A stretch of 64,000 nt of DNA from Akkermansiaceae bacterium. GTDB lineage: Bacteria; Verrucomicrobiota; Verrucomicrobiia; Verrucomicrobiales; Akkermansiaceae. The notes under the pieces were generated by a model, which was not told the DNA's origin, did not search any database, and saw only the letters and a program-made list of their open reading frames with translations. Both the position numbers and the translations under genes were made by a program. Location of the stretch: assembly GCA_028822935.1 (NCBI GenBank), contig JAPKCM010000002.1, positions 62,001-126,000 on the forward strand. Direction: 5' to 3'. Below are positions 53,100-64,000 of this stretch, piece after piece; within the stretch, counting starts at the first letter, position 1; each line of letters begins with the position of its first letter.

Positions 53100-54548
53100 A
53101 TGAAATCATTTTTGACTCTCTCCCTCCTCGCCGTATCGGCAGCCGTTGCTGACGAACGACAGCCCGAATTCTACCTCCGCGAGGAAATCCCGATGCCCGA
53201 AGGCGAAGTCCTCGAACTCGGATCGATCGCGATCATGCCCGATAAAAAGGTCGCCGTGAGTTCACGCCGCGGCGATATCTGGGTCTGCGAAGGTGCCTAT
53301 GACGCGGACCTTTCCAAAGTGAAGTGGACCCTGTTTGCCCGTGGACTCCACGAGCCTCTCGGAATGTTTTACAAGGACGGTTCGCTCTTCACCACCTCTC
53401 GTCCCGAGATCACCAAGATGACCGACACCGATGGTGACGGACGCGCTGACCTTTTCAAAACGGTGACGCAATATTGGGGCATTGATGGGAACTATCACGA
53501 ATACAACTTCGGCTCTGATCCCGATAAGGACGGCAACGTCTGGGTCGTGCAGTGTCTTACTGGTTCCGGCGGCGCGAGTGACAAGTCCCCTTGGCGTGGC
53601 TGGTGCTTCCGCTACGGCCTCGACGGCAAGGTCATTCCCACTTGCCCGGGCATCCGCTCTCCTGGTGGCATCGGCTTTAACCAAGCAGGCGACGCCTTTT
53701 ACACTGATAATCAAGGTCTCTGGAACGGTTCATCTTCACTGAAATGGCTAAAGCCCGGCGGCTTCATGGGAAATCCCACCGGCAATGTCTATGCGCCCAT
53801 TCTCAATCTCGAAGAACCACCGAACCCCACGACCGGTTCCCGCATGGTCACCGAGAGTGATAAGGATCCCCGCATCATCCCGCCCGCCATCATTCTTCCT
53901 CACGGAAAAGTGGGCCAGTCGCCGACCGCTGTTATTTACGACAGCGCGGAAGGAAAGTTTGGTCCCTTCAAGGGACAAGTTCTCGTCGGCGAGCAGACTC
54001 ACTCTCAAGTTCAGCGCGTCTATCTTGAAAAGGTCAAAGGCCTTTACCAAGGTGCCGTTTGGAAATTTCTGGAGGACTTCCGCTGCGGAGTCATTCCCGC
54101 CCGCATGGGTGAGGATGCCACTCTTTTTGTCGGAGGATCAAACCGAGGTTGGGCCGCTCGAGGTGGAAAAAACTTCACTTTCGAGCGCGTTCGCTGGACT
54201 GGGAAAAAGCCCTTCGAAATGCATGAAATGCATGTCAAGAAAGATGGTTTCGTCATCACCTTCACTGAGCCGGTCGATAAGGCGAGTGCCTCCGATCCCA
54301 AATCTTACAAGGCCGCCGCTTGGACCTACATTTATCAAAAGGGCTACGGTAGCCCCGAGGTCGACCCGGCCACTCCTGTTGTGGAAAAGGCCACCGTTTC
54401 CTCCGATGGAAAATCGGTTTACCTTAAGGTCTCCGGTCGCGTCCGTGGTCACGTCCACCACTTCAATCTTGAAAAAGTAAAGTCGGGCAAAGGCGACAGC
54501 CTCTGGCATCCCGACGTCTACTACACTCTCAACGAGATTCCTGACTAG
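53100..54548 (+). CDS. Secreted beta-propeller dehydrogenase-like protein
   Basis: The signal peptide FLTLSLLAVSAAVADER is followed by strands of a soluble glucose-dehydrogenase/NHL type (LGSIAIMPDKKVAVSSRRGD, EPLGMFYKDGSLFTTSR, EYNFGSDPDKDGNVWVVQ, GGIGFNQAGDAFYTDNQG). DTDGDGRAD is a Ca-binding loop. The family in these phyla carries heme partners; the upstream cytochrome-PA14 gene is such a partner. The 482 residues are complete, and the last 100 form an Ig/Fn-like domain (FVITFTEPVDKASASDPKS). The substrate is unknown. Confidence 0.8.
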   Translation: MKSFLTLSLLAVSAAVADERQPEFYLREEIPMPEGEVLELGSIAIMPDKKVAVSSRRGDIWVCEGAYDADLSKVKWTLFARGLHEPLGMFYKDGSLFTTSRPEITKMTDTDGDGRADLFKTVTQYWGIDGNYHEYNFGSDPDKDGNVWVVQCLTGSGGASDKSPWRGWCFRYGLDGKVIPTCPGIRSPGGIGFNQAGDAFYTDNQGLWNGSSSLKWLKPGGFMGNPTGNVYAPILNLEEPPNPTTGSRMVTESDKDPRIIPPAIILPHGKVGQSPTAVIYDSAEGKFGPFKGQVLVGEQTHSQVQRVYLEKVKGLYQGAVWKFLEDFRCGVIPARMGEDATLFVGGSNRGWAARGGKNFTFERVRWTGKKPFEMHEMHVKKDGFVITFTEPVDKASASDPKSYKAAAWTYIYQKGYGSPEVDPATPVVEKATVSSDGKSVYLKVSGRVRGHVHHFNLEKVKSGKGDSLWHPDVYYTLNEIPD

Positions 54549-54574
54549 GTCGGTTCTCAGCTTCTTCAGTGTGC

Positions 54575-54620
54575 GCACCCGGCTCTGCTCTTTTGGATGT
54601 CGGGTGCCGCTGTTTTTCTT
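54575..54620 (+). terminator. Probable terminator after the propeller gene
   Basis: Stem GCACCCG/CGGGTGC with a 19-base loop is followed by a T-run (TTTTTCTT). It lies 26 bases past the stop. The loop is long for a strong terminator. Confidence 0.5.
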
Positions 54621-54645
54621 CCATCGGCACAGCTAAGCTCACCGC

Positions 54646-55563
54646 ATGAATTTCACGCTAATCTTAATTGCGGCATTCGTGACAACGACCGCTGCCGGCC
54701 TTGGTGAAGACATTGCGGCGGACGGAAAGAGTAAGCTCCCCAACGGTGAGGGCATCGCCGCTAAGTTCAAAGCCGATACAGGCATCCACAAGCACGAGTC
54801 GGTCATCTACGCGAACGGGTTCGAAGGGCAGGGCGATTGGAAAAAACTCTGGGACGAGACCCGCGACAAGGACGGGCAGGTGCTCTCGCTCGTCTCACCT
54901 CCTGGTGGTGACCCGAAGCTTGGTAAGCATTGCTTGCAAGCCAAAGCCACTCTCGGTCACGACACCGGCGGTGGCGCCACAAAGTGGTTTGAGTCCAGCA
55001 AGACGCTCTTCATCCGCTTCTAAGCGCGCTTTGATGAAAAATGCGACTACGTCCACCACTTCGCCACTCTGCGTGCCAACAAGAGTCTCCAAGGCAGCGA
55101 TCGTTGGAGCGGCTTCGGCGGAGCGGGCCTAAAGCCGAAGGGCGATGAGCGATTTTCGACCGCTCTCGAGCCCTGGGGCAACTGGGGAAAAAGCCCGCCC
55201 CCAGGGAAGTGGAATTTCTACAGCTATTGGCACGAGATGAACCCCGCGCCCGATCAGAAATACTGGGGCAATCAGTTCAAGCCAGAAGGCCAGCCGAACA
55301 TCGCAAAAGGCAAATGGATCTGCTGCGAATTCATGCTCAAGCACAACTCCCCTGGGAAGCGCGACGGCGAGCAAGCATACTGGATCGATGGCCGGCTCCG
55401 CGGGCACTGGCGCGGCATCAACTGGCGGAAGACAACCGGTCTCATGGCCAACGCCTTCACTCTGGAGAGCTACATCACCGACCGATGGACCAAGAATAAG
55501 ATCAACATCGTCCAGTTCGACAACATCGTCATCGCCAAGGAATACATCGGGCCGTCCAGGTAA
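54646..55563 (+). pseudogene. Secreted polysaccharide-lyase-like protein, interrupted by TAA
   Basis: A signal peptide (NFTLILIAAFVTTTAAG) leads into a beta-jelly-roll-like protein: ESVIYANGFEGQGDWKKLWD, then KTLFIRF, stop TAA at 55021-55023, then ARFDEKCDYVHHFATLRAN in the same frame to TAA 55561-55563. The expected residue at the stop is Tyr (FIRFYARFD), so a TAC to TAA change is likely. The C-terminal part (YWIDGRLRGHWRGINWR, NKINIVQFDNIVI) is a continuous lyase-like sheet. A second translation start inside would lack the signal. I do not name the family firmly. Confidence 0.7.
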
Positions 55564-55590
55564 TAACAACTCCCGAACCAAGCTGGTAAA

Positions 55591-55842
55591 ATGGGAGATT
55601 TTCCTGACTCGATCATGGAAGAGCTGGAGACGGCCATTCTCGCGGATCAATTTTCCCGATTGCAAGGAGGAGCTCGCCCCTTTTTCAAGAACAACGCGGA
55701 TGACGTGAACGACGATTTGCAAGTGAGCACGAGATGGAACGAGACCGACCTTGAGACGACGTATGATTGCCTCGATGACTTGCCCTTGGCCAAAGGAGGG
55801 AATTTGATCTTGAAGGATTTCAGCTCCCAGAAATCCGAATGA
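55591..55842 (+). CDS. Hypothetical short protein
   Basis: This is an ATG-started frame of 83 residues, MGDFPDSIMEELETAILADQ onward, acidic and soluble, with a DDLPLAKGGNLILKDF end. It begins 28 bases after the broken lyase-like gene on the same strand. No domain was recognised. It could be a real small protein or a fragment of something longer; amino-acid use is ordinary. Confidence 0.4.
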   Translation: MGDFPDSIMEELETAILADQFSRLQGGARPFFKNNADDVNDDLQVSTRWNETDLETTYDCLDDLPLAKGGNLILKDFSSQKSE

Positions 55843-55869
55843 ACACTATCCCGCATGGGGCTGTAAGCC

Positions 55870-56220
55870 TCAGATCTTCTTCACGAACTGTGATTTCAGT
55901 TTCATAGGGCCGATGCCGTCGACTTTGCAGTCGATGTCGTGATCGGCTCCTGGAGAAATGCGGATGTTCTTCACCTTGGTGCCGATCTTGAGAGTGGTCG
56001 AGGTGCCTTTGACTTTCAGGTCCTTGGTGAGCTGCACGGAGTCTCCATTTTGAAGTTCGTTTCCGTGGGCATCGCGCATGATGGCGGCTTCTGCTTCAGC
56101 GGCCGCTTCCTCGGCGGACCATTCATGGCCACAGTCGGGGCAGGCAAAGAGAGGGCCGTTTTCGTAGGTGTAATCAGACTGGCACTCGGGGCAGGAAGGA
56201 ATGTCGCTCATTGCACTCAT
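55870..56220 (-). CDS. PhnA/YjdM-family zinc ribbon protein
   Basis: Two Cys pairs (CPECQ, CPDCGH) form the zinc ribbon at residues 10-32. The PhnA domain follows: [21 protein letters not shown] (first residues of this region), then [19 protein letters not shown] and [20 protein letters not shown]. These small proteins (116 residues) were named from alkylphosphonate loci, but their role is uncertain. No phn gene is adjacent. The gene is transcribed alone, convergent with the hypothetical gene. Confidence 0.93.
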   Translation of the reverse strand: MSAMSDIPSCPECQSDYTYENGPLFACPDCGHEWSAEEAAAEAEAAIMRDAHGNELQNGDSVQLTKDLKVKGTSTTLKIGTKVKNIRISPGADHDIDCKVDGIGPMKLKSQFVKKI

Positions 56221-56550
56221 CTAAGCGCGAGAATGTTCGAGGAAAAAGGCCAATTTACCCGGATTTAAATTACGGCATCCTGAAAATGATTCACCCCCCG
56301 AGACCGAAGGCATCGAGGGGTGGTTGTACAAACAACAAACAACAAACAACATATTGACAACTGATGAATCAGTCATCTACACGCCGAAATAAGCGCCTCA
56401 AAGGAGAGTTTTTACCAGTAAATTTTACTTGGGATTCAAGTATACAAAAAAATATACTTATCGATAGAGGCTTAGCGAGTCGTTGAGCGCTTAATTTTCT
56501 CTCCCAAAGAGAATTGAGAACAGAACGCGTTCCTGTTTTTGGTAAAAGAA
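56221..56550. repeat. Intergenic stretch with (ACAAACA)3 heptads and an AT dyad
   Basis: Three exact copies of the 7-mer ACAAACA run from 56328 to 56348 and are followed by ACATATTG. Further on AAGTATA/TATACTT forms a perfect seven-base dyad around 56446-56461. No gene was found in these 330 bases. This is a third 7-bp tandem array in the window. Confidence 0.7.
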
Positions 56551-57123
56551 TCAAGCGAGGATGTGTTTCACCACTTTTCCGTGCACGTCGGTGAGTCGGA
56601 AACGTCGGCCCTGGAACTTGTAGCTCAGGGTTTCGTGATCGATTCCGAGCTGATTGAGAATGGTGGCCTGAAGGTCGTGCACGTGGATGGCATCCTTGTG
56701 GTAGTGATGTTTGCTGGCGTGGACCGGGTTGCCATCGGCATCGACGATTTTGGCGCCGTATTTGTTGGTGTGGTCCACGGTGATTCCGCCCTTGATACCA
56801 CCGCCGGCCATCGGGATGGAGGCTTGGTGGGATGACATTCCTGTTTCCCGTCCTCGTTCCGATGTCGGAAGCTCGACGCCGTGATTTTCACGGAGATAGG
56901 GCTTATTGTCGAAGAACTCGAATTGCGAAGGTCCTCCCGATTGGAAGAGGTAGATGACGCGCTTCGCTTTCGGTTTCGTCTTCGGCCCGCCGAGAACGCC
57001 ATTGACGTCGTTGTCGGAGGCTTGTGCCCTCATCCAAGCAAGGGCCATGCCACCGATCCCTGTGGTGGATTTCTTGAAAAAATGGCGTCGGTTGACGGCG
57101 AAGGGGGTCGAGGGATGGCAAAC
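56551..57123 (-). pseudogene. DUF1501 protein relic with large internal deletion and no start codon
   Basis: The first part reads PFAVNRRHFFKKSTTGIGG (Tat signal), KRVIYLFQSGGPSQFEFFDN and TGMSSHQASIPMAGGG, the opening of DUF1501 proteins. It jumps directly to VHVHDLQATILNQLGIDHET-like DAIHVHDLQATILNQLGIDH and the family's last strand YKFQGRRFRLTDVHG. Family members have about 450-480 residues; only 190 remain in one frame. The middle, about 270 residues, is gone. No ATG, GTG or TTG lies between the upstream TAA (57124) and the first internal Met. I conclude it is a deletion relic. Confidence 0.8.
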
Positions 57124-57601
57124 TTATTGGCTGGGAAATTGTATTTTAACATACGGGGGAAGCGAGGAGAGTTTTACAGGAAATTCGGGGGTGGAAGGGT
57201 GTTGGGGGGACGATGGCTGCCAGTGAGTCAATCGATAAAATGATTCCATGTTCATCTTTTTAAGAGATGAGCTTCACTGTTCCTCTTCACCGGGGTGACT
57301 TCTTTGATTCAGTCTCTGCACGGGTGCCCGGTATCGTGATCAAGCGGCGTTTTTTGCCGCAGCGAGGGCGGCCGGGGTCAGTTCGGCGGCCCGCTCGATC
57401 ATCAAGGAATCTCGCAGGGCTTCGATGACTTCCACGAGGTCGGCTTCAGGGCGTTACGAAGAACTTAATTGGACTGCCTATATGGGAAATCATGGTTCTG
57501 CTGGTGGGGTGTGGTATGATTCACGGAAGAACGAATTTGTCTTTTATCACTCTGTATGGTGATTTCCCTGCTCTGACGTTATCTAAAAAAAGGAGTCCAT
57601 C
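57124..57601. other. Gene-poor stretch with a 38-codon fragment
   Basis: Between the DUF1501 relic and the sulfatase, the minus strand at 57340-57453 encodes a short in-frame piece (VEVIEALRDSLMIERAAELT, then ALAAAKNAA) ending in TGA, with no start. It looks like the helical C-terminus of a larger protein; the family was not recognised. The remaining bases hold the sulfatase promoter region. Confidence 0.35.
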
Positions 57602-58921
57602 ATGTTTCATCATATTGCCACCGCTTGCGCACTTGCGCTGTTTTTACTCGTAATTCCCGCCTTCGGTGAGGACCAGCCACCGAATGTGATTCTAATCATG
57701 GTTGATGATTTGGGTTACCATGATCTTGCCTGCTATGGCCATCCTGCAATCAAGACACCTGTTCTAGACCAACTGGCCAAAGATGGCATCAGGCTGACGA
57801 GTTTTTACTCAGGTGCCACCGTTTGCACTCCCTCGCGCATGGCTCTGCTGACCGGCGCTTACCCAACGCGCCTTGGTTGGACCAAGGGAGTGATTGGTCA
57901 CAAGATGGGCAAGGATGAAGGACTTAGTCCTAAAGCGCTGACGATCGCGGAGATCTTCAAAAACAAGGGTTATGAGACCGGACTGATGGGGAAATGGCAT
58001 CTCGGTGACCTTCCGAAGTATCAGCCTCAGCAACAAGGATTTGACCAGAGCTACTACATCAAAAAGAGCAATAACCAGACAAAGAAGCTTTGGCGTGGTG
58101 ATGAACTCATTGAAGATCCCTTTGAGAATCGCTTGCTCACGCAGAAGTTTACCCACGAGGCCATTCGTTTCATCAAAGAGAAGAAGGAGAAACCTTTCTT
58201 TCTCTATCTCCCCTATACCGCTCCGCATTTCCCTGTCGAGGCGCACCCGAAGTGGAAGGGGAGATCCGGTTTTGGAGCGTATGGAGATGTCGTCGAAGAA
58301 CTGGATTATCGCATTGGCGAGATCTTGACAACTTTGGCGATGGAGAAACTCGATCAGAAAACAATTGTTATCTTTTTATCCGACAATGGTCCCCAGGGAG
58401 GGCAGAAGGCCCAGGCGAAGCCGTTTCGCGGAATGAAGTGGGATGCCCTCGAGGGCGGCACACGGGTGCCTTGTATTCTCCGCTTTCCAGGTGTCATCCC
58501 TGCCGGACAAGAGAGTGAGGCACTTATTGCTGCGATTGATCTTCTGCCCAGTCTGATTCAGGCATGCGGCCTTGATCTGAAGACGATTGCCAAAGGCAGC
58601 CCTACCCGTGATGGGATGAATGTCTGGGATACTCTCATCGGCAAGAAAGACGCCCCTCATCCGCGGAAGGATTTGCTCTACTGGCATGGGTTAAAAGGTT
58701 TTCACGCGATCCGCGTGGGTCACTGGAAGCTGTTTCTGGACGGCAAGAATGCGCAACTGCCAAAAGAAAAAGGGGGGCCGATTCTATTCAATCTAGTCGA
58801 TGATCCCTATGAAATAACCGACCTGAGCGCTCAGTATCCAGAAAGGGTTCAGGAGATGCAAGAGCTTGCCAAGAAGCGTCTGGTTGACATCAACAAGAGT
58901 GTCATTCCTCTCGGAAAATAG
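57602..58921 (+). CDS. Sulfatase, arylsulfatase A-like, secreted
   Basis: The signal peptide ACALALFLLVIPAFG precedes VILIMVDDLGYHDL (metal-binding Asp pair). The formylglycine motif CTPSRMALLTG has its Cys near residue 75. Further motifs are GLMGKWHLGD, FLSDNGPQGG and a C-terminal FNLVDDPYEITDL. The 439 residues are complete. It cleaves sulfate esters from glycans or aryl compounds. It is the second S1 sulfatase in the window; it follows a strong decay zone. The next gene fragment is a broken isomerase. Confidence 0.93.
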   Translation: MFHHIATACALALFLLVIPAFGEDQPPNVILIMVDDLGYHDLACYGHPAIKTPVLDQLAKDGIRLTSFYSGATVCTPSRMALLTGAYPTRLGWTKGVIGHKMGKDEGLSPKALTIAEIFKNKGYETGLMGKWHLGDLPKYQPQQQGFDQSYYIKKSNNQTKKLWRGDELIEDPFENRLLTQKFTHEAIRFIKEKKEKPFFLYLPYTAPHFPVEAHPKWKGRSGFGAYGDVVEELDYRIGEILTTLAMEKLDQKTIVIFLSDNGPQGGQKAQAKPFRGMKWDALEGGTRVPCILRFPGVIPAGQESEALIAAIDLLPSLIQACGLDLKTIAKGSPTRDGMNVWDTLIGKKDAPHPRKDLLYWHGLKGFHAIRVGHWKLFLDGKNAQLPKEKGGPILFNLVDDPYEITDLSAQYPERVQEMQELAKKRLVDINKSVIPLGK

Positions 58922-58961
58922 GATGCCATTGCTCATCCTTAAGGGACCTAGAATTCGAGGA

Positions 58962-59245
58962 GTTACTATTTCGGTATCGGAAACCACCAGAAATACGGGA
59001 AGCCTGCGGAATGGATTCGCACTCTGGGAAAGCGCATTGTCAAACTCGAGGTGAAGGATTGGGGAGTGAAGGCGGGCTTTTCTAAAATCGGTGCAGGCGA
59101 TGTCGATTGGCCGGAGATCCGCAAGGCCGTGGTCGAGATCGGTTTCGCCGGATGGGCCACTGCTGAAGCCTGCGGAGGAAACAAGGAGAGAGTCGCCGAA
59201 GTCCTCGCCAATATGCAGAAGCACCTTCTCGGTAAAGCGGAGTGA
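58962..59245 (+). pseudogene. Sugar phosphate isomerase/epimerase, C-terminal fragment
   Basis: A frame without a start reads YYFGIGNHQKYGKPAEWIRT, then KRIVKLEVKDWGV, GDVDWPEIRKAVVEIGFAGW and ends NMQKHLLGKAE. This is the last third of a xylose-isomerase-like TIM-barrel protein, with WGVKAGF and GWATAEACGG near the end. The upstream bases do not continue it. A Met at 59051 could allow a 64-residue peptide but not a barrel. It begins about 40 bases after the sulfatase stop, so a deletion joined them. Confidence 0.75.
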
Positions 59246-59325
59246 CTGTTGAACGTTGTTCTCCCAAAACCAGACTGGATCTAGCTCAGACAAGAAGTCC
59301 CGTCTGATCCGCTCTCCAAGAGCGA

Positions 59326-60051
59326 ATGAGTGCGTTAAAAAACTTTCAAAATATCATTATTGGCTCGGTTGTCGCGGCAGGCATTGCATTGGGAGGGTTT
59401 TTTATCTCGAAGACCCTCTACAACGCGAAGGTGGCACTCAATACGGCCGAGGCCAAAGGATTGGCGGAACGGCGGGTGCAGGCGGACCGGGCGAACTGGA
59501 GCATTGGTTTTTCCGTGAGTGGAAAGAGCCGGGATGAAGTGCCCGAACTCTATCGCAAGGCGGAAGGGATTCAGGAGCGGCTGAAGTCGATTCTGAAAGA
59601 AAGCGGCTTTGAGGATGGGGAAATTAAAGTGGGAATTATCGACTACGGCTCACGTCAGTATCGGAACGAGGACCAGATTTTGACGGATGAGGATCATTTC
59701 CTGAATGGTTCTATCAGCGTGGAGACCGATAAGGTCGCGGCGGTGACTCCGGCACGTGGGGTGGTGAACAAGCTCATCTCCGAGGGCATCAGCATTACCA
59801 ATCGGACTCCCAAATACAGCTTTACCGGACTCAATGAGATCAAGCCGGAAATGCTCCGGGAAGCGACGAAGAATGCTCGCATTGCAGCTAATGAATTTGC
59901 CTCGAATGCCCAGGTCGAAGTCGGCGGGATCCGCACGGCCCGCCAAGGGAGCTTTTTCATCCGGGATGCTGGAAGTGAATCGAGTGATTCTTACAAGATC
60001 GAGAAGGACGTGCGCGTCGTGACAACGATTACCTTTTTCTTAACGGACTGA
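59326..60051 (+). CDS. SIMPL-domain (DUF541) membrane-anchored protein
   Basis: One N-terminal helix (IIIGSVVAAGIALGGFFIS) anchors the protein. The SIMPL/DUF541 region follows: RANWSIGFSVSGKSRDEVPE, IKVGIIDYGSRQY, LNGSISVETDKVAAVTPARG and ANARIAANEFASNAQVEV-like NARIAANEFASNAQVEVGGI. The 241 residues are complete. Proteins of this family are periplasmic and of unclear function, with links to oxidative stress and biofilm. It is the first complete gene downstream of the decay zone, and a terminator follows. Confidence 0.9.
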   Translation: MSALKNFQNIIIGSVVAAGIALGGFFISKTLYNAKVALNTAEAKGLAERRVQADRANWSIGFSVSGKSRDEVPELYRKAEGIQERLKSILKESGFEDGEIKVGIIDYGSRQYRNEDQILTDEDHFLNGSISVETDKVAAVTPARGVVNKLISEGISITNRTPKYSFTGLNEIKPEMLREATKNARIAANEFASNAQVEVGGIRTARQGSFFIRDAGSESSDSYKIEKDVRVVTTITFFLTD

Positions 60052-60077
60052 ACACCTCGAGGTTCATGACACTGAGC

Positions 60078-60104
60078 AGGCCGGGCAGGAAACTGTCCGG
60101 CCTT
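60078..60104 (+). terminator. Terminator after the SIMPL gene
   Basis: Stem AGGCCGGGCAG/CTGTCCGGCCT (one G-T pair) with loop GAAA lies 27 bases past the stop. The T-run is short (TTCCT). Confidence 0.7.
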
Positions 60105-60256
60105 CCTATCTCAAGAGAGGGTTTTTAGGAGGGGAGCTCGAGGCTAAAGACTTCGGATCCTAGAATCTTTTAGGTTGGTCAACTTTTGAGTGAAAGGAGC
60201 GGGGACGCTTGTCTCGAACATTTCAGATGGGGGCGAGACGCCCGCTCCTTTGCACG

Positions 60257-60285
60257 AAAAAGCCGGACGGTTTCCCGTCCGGCTT
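60257..60285 (-). terminator. Rho-independent terminator of the dnaK-groS-groL unit
   Basis: On the minus strand a perfect 11-base stem AAGCCGGACGG/CCGTCCGGCTT with loop GAAA runs into TTTCG, 27 bases beyond the groL stop. Confidence 0.9.
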
Positions 60286-60311
60286 GTTTAGAATTTCCGC
60301 GAAGCGGTCGA

Positions 60312-61961
<1,650 letters not shown>

Positions 61962-61983
61962 TTAAAATTGAGAGTTTAAAGAA

Positions 61984-62277
61984 TTAGTCAGAGAGGACAC
62001 CGAGGATGTCGGACTGAGTGATGATGAGGAGCTCTTCGCCGTCTACTTTGACATCGGTGCCGCCGTATTTGGAGATGAGGACTTTGTCGCCGATTGAAAC
62101 GTCGAAGACGATGTCTTTGCCGTTTTCGTCAGTTCCGCCGGTGCCGAGAGTCACGACTTCAGCTTCCTGTGGTTTTTCTTGAGCCGAGTCAGGGAGGACG
62201 ATGCCGCCTGCGCTGACTGATTCTGCTTCGAGACGCTTCACGAGGACGCGGTTTCCGAGTGGTTTGATACTAGCCAT
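61984..62277 (-). CDS. groS: Co-chaperonin GroES
   Basis: IKPLGNRVLVKRLEAESVSA opens the protein, followed by GGIVLPDSAQEKPQEAEVV (mobile loop) and DKVLISKYGGTDVKVDGEEL. The length of 97 residues is standard. It caps GroEL. The gene lies 34 bases before groL and 52 bases after dnaK, so all three are probably one operon. No CIRCE element is visible in the short gaps; any would be upstream of dnaK, outside the window. Confidence 0.98.
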   Translation of the reverse strand: MASIKPLGNRVLVKRLEAESVSAGGIVLPDSAQEKPQEAEVVTLGTGGTDENGKDIVFDVSIGDKVLISKYGGTDVKVDGEELLIITQSDILGVLSD

Positions 62278-62329
62278 ATTATTAGGTATTGTTTTTTGTT
62301 AGGTTGGTTTTGCTCCGAGTGGAGCGAGA

Positions 62330-64000
<1,671 letters not shown>

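Overview
The window looks like chromosome of a heterotrophic member of the Verrucomicrobiota, probably order Verrucomicrobiales. No 16S gene is present, so this rests on gene content: PEP-CTERM secreted proteins, two formylglycine sulfatases, DUF1592/DUF1588/DUF1585 planctomycete-type cytochrome and DUF1552 proteins, a DUF1501 relic, VCBS/ASPIC-UnbV repeats, CotH plus lamin-tail plus LamG giants, SGNH hydrolases and PQQ-like propellers. Planctomycetota share several of these families, but the omega subunit and the overall mix fit Verrucomicrobiota better. No phage, plasmid, insertion sequence or CRISPR array is visible.

Layout. 1-7.2 kb: envelope and secreted genes (thioredoxin-like protein cut by the window edge, L,D-transpeptidase, tyrosine phosphatase, SGNH hydrolase, fatty acid desaturase, PEP-CTERM protein, phosphodiester glycosidase). 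7.2-11.3 kb: the SAM cycle, with an ArsR-methyltransferase regulator divergent from metK, then ahcY, with a small four-helix-bundle gene bounded by 7-bp-periodic repeats between them. 11.4-21.3 kb: rlmN, GH13 amylase, sulfatase, pheS, rplT, rpmI and a transglutaminase. 21.3-28.8 kb: a decayed formylglycine-generating-enzyme-like gene, a TonB receptor, rpoZ, smpB, two broken membrane-protein genes, an NlpC-like protein, a TPR protein and an RRM protein. 29-34 kb: depolymerase-like hydrolase, DUF1592 cytochrome, DUF1552. 34-46 kb: secreted propeller/Ig proteins, a 1,632-residue CotH protein, a PEP-CTERM protein sharing its LamG module, and a 1,230-residue VCBS/ASPIC protein. 46-51 kb: tRNA-Gly(GCC), nrdR, a hypothetical gene, a HIT gene, 5'-nucleotidase and PQQ propeller. 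51.5-59.3 kb: cytochrome-PA14 and propeller pair, then a stretch rich in relics around a sulfatase. 59.3-64 kb: SIMPL protein and dnaK-groS-groL.

How it works together. The secreted enzymes (sulfatases, amylase, SGNH and PHB-depolymerase-like hydrolases, phosphodiester glycosidase, TonB receptor, DUF1592/1552 and cytochrome-PA14 proteins) suggest degradation of complex, partly sulfated polymers. Housekeeping genes are scattered singly among these accessory genes.

The most notable features are (a) a four-helix-bundle gene framed by inverted 7-bp-periodic repeats inserted between metK and ahcY, with two more heptad arrays elsewhere; (b) about ten genes that are recognisable in one continuous frame but broken by in-frame stops, frameshifts or internal deletions; and (c) a LamG module shared by two convergent neighbours. 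No wholly new multi-gene system could be demonstrated from sequence alone. The heptad-framed cassette is the best candidate for something under-described.
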